Positions 56,588 to 64,000 of a stretch of DNA of 64,000 nt are shown piece after piece. Position 1 is the stretch's first letter. The number at the start of each line of letters is the position of its first letter. The position numbers and the translations under genes are program-made. The notes beneath the pieces are model-generated. The model saw only the letters and a list, made by a program, of their open reading frames with translations. It was not told where the DNA came from and did not search any database. This stretch comes from Halomonas fontilapidosi (GTDB lineage: Bacteria; Pseudomonadota; Gammaproteobacteria; Pseudomonadales; Halomonadaceae), in assembly GCF_014192285.1 (NCBI RefSeq), contig NZ_JACHXQ010000014.1:1-64000 (forward strand). The letters are read 5' to 3'.

Positions 56588-57361
56588 CTATGACGTGCCG
56601 ATGCGCTGCGCGAGATTGGCCAGGAAGGTGCGGATGCGCGCGGCGTTGGTGCCGATATCGCTGCTGCCCAGCCGCGAGGCGGAGCGCATATCGATCCGCC
56701 TGCCGTCCGGTGTCTCGCTCAGGCGGATCACCACGTCGTCCTTGAAACCGAACCAGGTAGTGGTCGCCGTGGCTTCGATGCGGGTGTCATTCATCCTGGC
56801 GATCTCCCAGCCGGCGTCGCGCATGGCGGCCTCGACAGCGGCTCGGATCTCGGCCAGGGGCGCGTCCACCACCAGCGGCTGGATCTCCGGATAGGCCTCG
56901 CGCTGCTGCCGGGCGGTCGCCTCGCCGGGGTAGGCCACGGCGTTGGGTGCGGCCTCGCGGGCATCGGCCAGGGCCTCGAAGGCGGGTGGGTCCTGCAGGT
57001 CGGTGGAGATGTCGTGTATGGGCGGCACCGATCTGGCCTGCTGAAGCTGCATCCAGGGCACCGCCACCAGCACCAGGCCGGCCAGGATCACCAGCAAACC
57101 GAGCAGTGCCGGCAGCGCGCGGCGGGTGATGGCGGCGATGATCAGCCCCACCAGGCCCAGCCCGGCGGCGGCGAGGGCAGTGAAGGCGCCATAGCGCAGC
57201 ATGCTGAAGGCATCCCCCAGCGACAGCAGGCTGTTGCGATAGGCAGGCCCCGCAGCCGCCATGGAGAGGGCCGCCAGAAGGGCCAGGATGCCCCCGGCCA
57301 GTGCCACCTTGAAGGCCAGGCCCAGGCTTCGATGTTGTGCTGTCATACGTTCTTCCGTCAT
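56588..57361 (-). CDS. DUF1499 domain membrane protein
   Basis: The start at 57361 follows AGGAG. The 257-residue protein has three N-terminal membrane helices (ALAGGILALLAALSMAAAG, MLRYGAFTALAAAGLGLVGLIIAAI, LPALLGLLVILAGLVLVAVPWMQL) and a C-terminal DUF1499 domain (HDISTDLQDPPAFEAL ... ATTTWFGFKDDVVIRL ... DMRSASRLGSSDIGTNAARIRTFL). The family is common in proteobacteria and plastids; its function is unknown. It stands alone. Confidence 0.85.
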   Translation of the reverse strand: MTEERMTAQHRSLGLAFKVALAGGILALLAALSMAAAGPAYRNSLLSLGDAFSMLRYGAFTALAAAGLGLVGLIIAAITRRALPALLGLLVILAGLVLVAVPWMQLQQARSVPPIHDISTDLQDPPAFEALADAREAAPNAVAYPGEATARQQREAYPEIQPLVVDAPLAEIRAAVEAAMRDAGWEIARMNDTRIEATATTTWFGFKDDVVIRLSETPDGRRIDMRSASRLGSSDIGTNAARIRTFLANLAQRIGTS

Positions 57362-57584
57362 GCCGGCTCCTCGTCTCGCTCCGCCAGGGGTGGACACCAC
57401 GTTCTCTGACGGACGCATGGCGTCTTCCGACCCGCTTGCCTAGCTCAGTCATCACTAGTTCAGCCAGCATGCCACGCCCGGTTGGCACCAGCGAGCGTCC
57501 GCCTGGCTCGCCTGCGCTGTCGGTTCAGGCCGCGGTTAGTGGGCAGCCGATCCCCTGGGGGCTTCGAGGCGTAGGACGCTCGTC

Positions 57585-58112
57585 TCAGCCGTGAATGTAG
57601 CGCAGGTGAGCATCGCGGTGCAGGCGCAGCATGGTGATCACATTGGTCAGGAAGATCAGGCTCTCGGCGATGGTCCCGCCGATCGAGCCGGCCAGCAGGT
57701 TGCTGATGACCCAGCATAGCGCGGCGACAGCCAGGGCGGCGCGCATGGCGATGCCGCGCAGCATGAACATGCCCCAGGTGCCCAGCAGGCCCGCCGCCAG
57801 GGCGGGGATATCGCGTGGGCCGCTCCACGTCAGCGCTGCCACCACCAGTGTGGCGGCCAGCATCGCCAGCATCAGCACGCGGTGGCGCGGGTAGCGGCGC
57901 ACCAGGGCGATGCGCAGCACGATCAGTGCCGAGATCCCGGCCGCCACCCAGCTTTCGAACAGCGCGAACTGCGCGGCGAAGGCCACGTTGGCGAACAGCA
58001 GCAGCACGAACAGTCGATCGTCGCGCTTGCTGGCAAAGGCCACCAGGCAGAGGGCCAGCGCCACCAGGCTGACGCCCTGACCCAGCAGCCATCTCAGGCC
58101 GATCTCTTCCAT
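57585..58112 (-). CDS. YgjV-like inner-membrane protein
   Basis: The 175-residue protein has about six hydrophobic segments. Its pattern (GLRWLLGQGVSLVALALCLVAFASKRDDRLFVLLLFANVAFAAQFALF ... NLLAGSIGGTIAESLIFLTNVITMLRL) matches YgjV of E. coli, a membrane protein of unknown function. It stands alone. Confidence 0.78.
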   Translation of the reverse strand: MEEIGLRWLLGQGVSLVALALCLVAFASKRDDRLFVLLLFANVAFAAQFALFESWVAAGISALIVLRIALVRRYPRHRVLMLAMLAATLVVAALTWSGPRDIPALAAGLLGTWGMFMLRGIAMRAALAVAALCWVISNLLAGSIGGTIAESLIFLTNVITMLRLHRDAHLRYIHG

Positions 58113-58392
58113 GCCGTATCCGCTGCCGAGGTGAATGACGGCGCCATGCTAGCACGCATGCCCGGTTAACATAGGCGTCGTTCCCCATCAGAGCCGAGCG
58201 TCCTCGAGGAGTCCGTGCCGCCATCTGCCCGCCTCTCGATCCATCGGGCGAAGGCTGCCTCATCGATGTCATTCTCCTCATTCTGTACGCGGACGCTGGA
58301 CTTGCTCGAGCGTATGCCATGGCGGAGACTCGCCTCAGCGCCTTCCAACGGCGCACCAGCGTATTACCGCCAACCCATGGAGGGCTGATTGC

Positions 58393-58743
58393 ATGGCGAG
58401 CCAAGCCGACGCCGACCTGGCGCCTTGCCTGCGCGAGTTGCTGAGAGGCCTGCCCGACGAGCGGCTGCCGATCACCTACCAGCAGGCTGCCGAAGCGCTG
58501 GGCCTTGTGCCACCGCGTACCATCCAGCGTGTCGCCCTGGGCCTGGAGGCGTTGATGCGCGAGGACGTCGCCGCTGGCCGGCCGATGATCGCCGCCCTGG
58601 TGGTCAGCCGACGTGGCGACCTGCCCCGGCCGGGCTTCTTCGAGTTGGCCGTGGCACTCGGTCGGTTTCCCGCCGACCCAGCGGGCCACACGGCGGCCTA
58701 TCGGCAGGAGCTCCGGCAAGTGCTGGCGGAGCGAGCGGAATAG
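58393..58743 (+). CDS. Conserved hypothetical cytosolic protein
   Basis: The 116-residue protein has a helical N-terminal part (ELLRGLPDERLPITYQQAAEALGLVPPRTIQRVALGLEALMREDVAAGRPMIAALVVSRR) that contains a possible winged-helix region, followed by FFELAVALGRFPADPAGHTAAYRQELRQVL. The pattern ITYQxxA...L...PxTI resembles a small family seen in alpha- and gammaproteobacteria next to DNA-modification genes. The function is unknown. It converges on the BCCT gene. Confidence 0.6.
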   Translation: MASQADADLAPCLRELLRGLPDERLPITYQQAAEALGLVPPRTIQRVALGLEALMREDVAAGRPMIAALVVSRRGDLPRPGFFELAVALGRFPADPAGHTAAYRQELRQVLAERAE

Positions 58744-58793
58744 GGCAAAGGGCGCGAGGGAAACTCAAGTGGCGCTTTGGTGGAGGCACGGCA

Positions 58794-58815
58794 GACGCCC
58801 CCTGATGGGGGCGTC
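58794..58815 (-). terminator. Hairpin after the BCCT gene, probable terminator
   Basis: GACGCCCCC and GGGGGCGTC form a perfect 9-bp stem with a TGAT loop. It lies 23 bases past the BCCT stop codon, on the minus strand; no clear T run follows. It could serve both this gene and the converging gene at 58393. Confidence 0.5.
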
Positions 58816-58838
58816 GTCGGCCGTGAGAACGCCGTGTT

Positions 58839-60413
<1,575 letters not shown>

Positions 60414-60491
60414 GTGAGGTTCTCTGTTGTTATTGTCGCGTCGCTTGGGGCGATGCCGGGCATTCCTGGCGCGTGTGGTGAAAACTAAAGA

Positions 60492-61352
60492 TCAGGCCAA
60501 CTGACGCCTTGCGGCGCGTGTCGTATTCAAGAGCAGGCATGCGATCGTCATCGGCCCCACGCCACCGGGTACCGGCGTAATGGCGCCAGCGACGCGGGCA
60601 ACCGATTCGAAATCCACGTCACCCACGAGCTTTCTCTTGCCATCGAGATCAATGGCGTTGATACCGACATCAATGACGGTTGCACCAGGCTTGATCCAGT
60701 CAGCATTGATGAATTCCGCCCGGCCAACCGCCGCGACCACAATATCGGCATTGCGGCACAGTGATTCGATGTTCTTCGTTCGTGAATGGGCAATGGTGAC
60801 AGTACAGTTGGCCTGCAGGAGCAGTGCAGCCATCGGTTTTCCGACAATATTGGAGCGTCCCACCACCACGACGTTCTTACCGCTAAGGTCCGGATGGACC
60901 TGGTGCAGCATGATCATGCAGCCTTGTGGCGTGCATGGCACTAACGATGGCTGCCCAGAAGCAAGTGCCCCGACGTTTAGTGGATGAAAGCCATCAACAT
61001 CTTTAGCCGGATGGATGGAAGCTATCACCATATCCTCATTGAAATGTGACGGAAGTGGCAGTTGCACAAGAATGCCATGCACCTTGGGATCACTGTTTAG
61101 ATGATCAATTAGCTCACTCAGGGTGGCCTGAGAGGTTTCGGCATCAAGACGGTGCTCAATAGAACCCATCCCCGCCTCTGTTGCCCTTTTCACCTTGTTC
61201 CTCACGTATACCTGGCTAGCGGGATCCTCTCCTACCAGCACCACAGCCAGCGTCGGCACGATGTCATGCTCGCCCTTGAGTAGCTCGACTTCGGAGGCGA
61301 CTTCTTGCAAGACCTGGTCCGACAGCTGTTTTCCGTCAATTAAATGAGCCAT
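60492..61352 (-). CDS. folD: Methylene-THF dehydrogenase/methenyl-THF cyclohydrolase FolD
   Basis: The start is the ATG at 61352, one codon after a GTG; AGAGGG lies just upstream. The 286 residues match Fol[22 protein letters not shown] (with the catalytic Lys), [63 protein letters not shown] and [16 protein letters not shown]. It oxidises methylene-THF to formyl-THF with NADP+. It follows purU by 14 bases, so it is part of the same operon. GC content is lower than in core genes. Confidence 0.93.
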   Translation of the reverse strand: MAHLIDGKQLSDQVLQEVASEVELLKGEHDIVPTLAVVLVGEDPASQVYVRNKVKRATEAGMGSIEHRLDAETSQATLSELIDHLNSDPKVHGILVQLPLPSHFNEDMVIASIHPAKDVDGFHPLNVGALASGQPSLVPCTPQGCMIMLHQVHPDLSGKNVVVVGRSNIVGKPMAALLLQANCTVTIAHSRTKNIESLCRNADIVVAAVGRAEFINADWIKPGATVIDVGINAIDLDGKRKLVGDVDFESVARVAGAITPVPGGVGPMTIACLLLNTTRAARRQLA

Positions 61353-61366
61353 CACGCCCTCTGCTT

Positions 61367-62242
61367 CTATTTGAAGATAACGGTTTTGTTGCCCGAAAGA
61401 AAAACACGGTTTTCCGTATGCAGTTTAACAGCGCTTGCTAGTGCTTTTGTTTCGGTGTCGCGGCCAAGGGCAACAAGTTCTTCCGGATAGTAGGCATGGT
61501 TAACGGGTAGAACGGACTGTTCGATGATCGGGCCCTCATCCAGATCAGCGGTCACGTAATGCGCAGTAGCACCAATCAGCTTGACGCCACGCTCAAATGC
61601 CTGGTGATAGGGCTTGGCACCCTTGAAGCCAGGCAGAAAGGAGTGATGGATATTGATGGCTCGTCCGTGTAACTGCTTACATAGGTTGTCAGACAAGACT
61701 TGCATGTAACGCGCCAGTACGACCAGCTCGGTTCCGGTCTCATTGATGATATTGAGTAGCTCGGCCTCCTTTTCCATTTTGGTTTCCGGTGTCACGGGAA
61801 TGTGAACAAAGCGAAAGCCTTCGCGCTCAATCAGCGGTTGAAGATCCAGGTGATTGGATACTACCGCAGTGATATCGATGTTCAATTCGCCCTTGTGATA
61901 ACGGTAAAGAAGATCGACCAGGCAATGGTCAAACTTGGACACCATGATCATGACCTTGGTCGGATGGCTGACCTCATGCATTTCCCACTTTATGTCATGC
62001 TTGTCTGCCAGGACATTGAACCCAGTGCGGATGTCCTCGAACGTGTGGCTGGAGTCAGGGGTGATGTTGAATAAGGTACGCAAGAAGAACTGGCCGCTGA
62101 TCTTGTCGTCGAATTGGGAGAGTTCTGCGATATAGCCGCCACGCTCTGTAACATAGGATGCGATGCCGGCAACGATTCCAGGCGCAGTTTTGCAGTTGAC
62201 AGTGAGGACATATTGGTTGGAGTAGTCCGTGATTTTTCTCAT
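61367..62242 (-). CDS. purU: Formyltetrahydrofolate deformylase PurU
   Basis: The 291-residue protein has an N-terminal ACT domain ([34 protein letters not shown]) and a formyl-transferase domain with [45 protein letters not shown] (catalytic Asn, His and Asp). It hydrolyses 10-formyl-THF to THF and formate. In this set it recycles THF after methyl oxidation. RBS AAGG before the ATG. It follows the MetV-like gene by 137 bases. Confidence 0.93.
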   Translation of the reverse strand: MRKITDYSNQYVLTVNCKTAPGIVAGIASYVTERGGYIAELSQFDDKISGQFFLRTLFNITPDSSHTFEDIRTGFNVLADKHDIKWEMHEVSHPTKVMIMVSKFDHCLVDLLYRYHKGELNIDITAVVSNHLDLQPLIEREGFRFVHIPVTPETKMEKEAELLNIINETGTELVVLARYMQVLSDNLCKQLHGRAINIHHSFLPGFKGAKPYHQAFERGVKLIGATAHYVTADLDEGPIIEQSVLPVNHAYYPEELVALGRDTETKALASAVKLHTENRVFLSGNKTVIFK

Positions 62243-62379
62243 GGCAGAAACCTTTATATTGATGTTTGTTGGTTGGTTTGCTGGTAGCAGGTTGATGTAA
62301 TTGATGTTTTATTGAGGTGTTGGTCTAGGTTGTTTGGCCAGTTGTGCGCTTTTGCGGTACTGGCCCGTATCATTAATGC

Positions 62380-62856
62380 TCACTTTGAAACGCTTTTACT
62401 GTCCTGCGTTGAATCCGATGTGTTACGTGCTACACGCAGCCAGGAGGAGCTGCCCTTCTGGCTGTGATCAACGGGCAGCTGCACCACATGGATCTTGTCG
62501 CTGCCTTTCATTTTCTGACTTCCATCCCAGGCTTCGACCCAGACACATCGCATCTCTGGTTTGACCTCACAGTTGCCGTTGGCGCGTACTCCACCACAAG
62601 GGCCATTGCGCAAGGATTTAGGGCAGTTCATGGGACATGACATTCCGGTAGAGCTGAGGATGCACTGACCACACATCTTGCAGTCGAAAAGCAATTCCTT
62701 GCTGAACTTTTCCACCATGCTTACTGGCTTTTCTGCGCGCTGGTAGCCTACCGAATTCCAAAGCGGCTGCAACTTGACGATTACCGGTTCGAAAATTCGG
62801 TATACGTGTTCAAGGAGTCTTGCGTGCCGCACGGTCCAAAGGCGAATGGAATACAT
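62380..62856 (-). CDS. MetV-like zinc protein (methylene-THF reductase C-terminal family)
   Basis: The 158-residue protein has the cysteine-rich motif SKELLFDCKMCGQCILSSTGMSCPMNCPKSLRNGPCGGVRANGNCEVKPEMRCVWVEAW (about residues 50-110). This is the PF12225 family (methylene-tetrahydrofolate reductase C-terminal), found in acetogenic MetV and fused to some MetF proteins. MetV activates MetF with flavin cofactors and Zn or Fe-S. The C-terminal tail is unusual and the gene stands between dmdA-like and purU, where it could help convert methyl-THF to methylene-THF. RBS AAGGAGAG before the ATG. No metF is in the window. Confidence 0.8.
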   Translation of the reverse strand: MYSIRLWTVRHARLLEHVYRIFEPVIVKLQPLWNSVGYQRAEKPVSMVEKFSKELLFDCKMCGQCILSSTGMSCPMNCPKSLRNGPCGGVRANGNCEVKPEMRCVWVEAWDGSQKMKGSDKIHVVQLPVDHSQKGSSSWLRVARNTSDSTQDSKSVSK

Positions 62857-63124
62857 ATGTCTCTCCTTTCACGGCAACGTCACTGTGGAGCCCATCATGG
62901 ATCTCTGGATCCGTGAGACACCTTCCCGATCCCTTGAAGCCGGAAACGTCTTGCCTTTTCGAGTCAATCACTTCTCTGGCAAGAGGTTGATGTTATAAAC
63001 TTCCATGGCTCTCACGGATTCAGACACTTTTCACGTCGACTGTTATAATCGGGTCACTGCGACCTTGAGTGGAGGCGCTCGAGTGGCGCTCTCATCCCCA
63101 GATACTCGCCTGACGAACTGATAT
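62857..63124. other. Non-coding stretch between the MetV-like and demethylase genes
   Basis: No gene was found in these 268 bases. Near 63069-63104 GAGTGG-A-GGCGCTC and GAGTGGCGCTC are close direct repeats. It may contain an internal promoter for the MetV-like gene; no hairpin strong enough for a terminator was seen. Confidence 0.4.
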
Positions 63125-64000
63125 TCAAGCGGATATGGCGATTTGCTTTTTGGGGTCGAAGAAGGGTTTTTCCACCACAACAGCCTTCACGGGTCCAGCT
63201 GCTGTTGGGATTTCCAGTTCAGTCCCAATCGTGGCATGTTCAGTAGCCACCATGGCCAGCGCAATATTTTGTTCGAGACGCGGAGAATAGACCGCAGACG
63301 TCACCTTTCCGACGCTCTCGCCATCCTTGCTAAGGGGCCAGTACCTGGTGTTGGGTCTTTTGAGGGGCGCCATGTCAATACGCAGCCCGACCTGCTTGCG
63401 ACTCACGCCATTTTTGCGGATGCGCTGCAACGCGGCCTTGCCGATAAATTCCGCTTCCATATCCGGATTCACTAGGCGGTCCATCCCAAGTTCGTAAGGG
63501 TTGGTATCGATGTCCGCGTCAGCGTGGTAGGAAAGCATCCCACCTTCGATGCGACGAATCGTAGAGGTATGACCGGGCTTCAACCCAAAGGGCGCGCCTG
63601 CCGCCATGATCTTTTCCCAGAGCTCGTCCCCTTGGGTCCCGTCACGCAGATAAAGCTCATAGCCCAATTCGCTCGACCAGCCGGTACGCGAAACGATCAG
63701 TGGGATGCCATCAAGATCGATCTCGCGCAACCAGTAGTAGCGCAGGTCCATGATGCTCTCGCCAAAGAGCTTCTTCATCACCTCGCCCGAGTTCGGGCCT
63801 TGCAATTGCAAAGGCGAAACATCGGGCTCGCGGATGCTGACCTCTAGCCCTGAATTAACCGCAACACCTTGGGCCCACAACAGGATGTCGCTGTCAGCCA
63901 GCGAGATCCAAAAGTGATTTTCTGCCAGCCTCAGCAGGATGGGGTCGTTAAGAATGCCACCTTCCGCATTGGTGATGAGTATATATTTGCATTGCCCAAC
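63125..64000 (-). CDS. DmdA/GcvT-like THF-dependent demethylase (5' part beyond the window)
   Basis: The frame remains open to base 64000. The visible 291 residues are the central and C-terminal part of an aminomethyltransferase-fold enzyme. CKYILITNAEGGILNDPILLRLAENHFWISLADSDILLWAQG, LQGPNSGEVMKKLFG and VSRTGWSSELGYELYLRDGTQGDELWEKIM are close to DMSP demethylase DmdA, more so than to GcvT; IRRIEGGMLSYHADADIDTNPYELGMDRLVN also fits. It transfers a methyl group to THF. DMSP or a glycine-betaine-derived amine are candidate substrates. The C-terminus is complete (KKQIAISA). Confidence 0.75.
   Translation of the reverse strand, partial: VGQCKYILITNAEGGILNDPILLRLAENHFWISLADSDILLWAQGVAVNSGLEVSIREPDVSPLQLQGPNSGEVMKKLFGESIMDLRYYWLREIDLDGIPLIVSRTGWSSELGYELYLRDGTQGDELWEKIMAAGAPFGLKPGHTSTIRRIEGGMLSYHADADIDTNPYELGMDRLVNPDMEAEFIGKAALQRIRKNGVSRKQVGLRIDMAPLKRPNTRYWPLSKDGESVGKVTSAVYSPRLEQNIALAMVATEHATIGTELEIPTAAGPVKAVVVEKPFFDPKKQIAISA

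Noticed and set aside
58166..58348. 60-residue minus-strand ORF upstream of the YgjV-like gene
   Set aside because: No RBS or family; the charged composition could be chance. Left out as a gene.

Overview
The window looks like chromosome from a moderately halophilic gammaproteobacterium of the Halomonas/Chromohalobacter type (family Halomonadaceae). This is inferred from high GC content (about two thirds by eye in most genes), gammaproteobacterial families (Rnk, DUF3581, YgjV, DUF3820), and salt-related transporters (NhaD, a BCCT betaine carrier, a TrkH/KtrB K+ pore). No rRNA is present, so genus is not proven.

Bases 1 to about 13,610 look like the right arm of an old, decaying genomic island. 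They hold the 3' end of a group II intron, an antitoxin whose toxin appears deleted, an ISL3-type transposase remnant, a reverse-transcriptase remnant, and broken copies of a sterol desaturase, a glycosyltransferase and a DUF302 protein, plus one truncated amidase-like gene. Among these sit intact genes: a Tat-exported isochorismatase-like hydrolase with a divergent AraC regulator, TVP38, a cupredoxin with a large periplasmic protein, a TrkH/KtrB-type pore, DUF3179, DoxX. The region ends at a 59-base 3' fragment of a tRNA-Leu(CAA) gene (13552-13610) followed by a terminator, which is what an integration site in a tRNA gene leaves behind.

From 13,850 on the sequence is compact, core-like chromosome. 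13.8-26.1 kb: ExoD, Rnk, a LysE exporter, an EAL protein with a degenerate receiver, an AidB-like acyl-CoA dehydrogenase, Nudix, the MoxR-DUF58-transglutaminase trio, glutathione peroxidase, FabV. 26.2-34.4 kb: arginine succinyltransferase (AST) catabolism, with an AraC-type ArgR-like regulator and astC, two astA-type subunits, astD and astB in overlapping array; a duplicated astD tail forms an extra small ORF between astD and astB, and astE is not present. 34.4-37.1 kb: TRIC-type channel, DUF3541 lipoprotein, and an AT-rich exosortase-associated acyltransferase. 37.2-41.7 kb: a possible signalling operon of PstS-like protein, porin and membrane GGDEF-EAL protein. 42-58.8 kb: NhaD, a very large AsmA/YdbH-like protein with internal repeats, DUF3581, universal stress protein, CorA/ZntB, glutamate-cysteine ligase, DUF3422, MFS, a diguanylate cyclase and small conserved proteins.

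58.8-64 kb: a BCCT carrier, FolD, PurU, a small MetV-like zinc protein and a DmdA-like tetrahydrofolate methyltransferase (cut by the right edge), all on the minus strand. They fit one pathway: uptake of a methylated osmolyte, methyl transfer to tetrahydrofolate, and oxidation of the one-carbon unit to formate. Starts were chosen from ribosome-binding sites and family alignments recalled from memory; no database search was possible.
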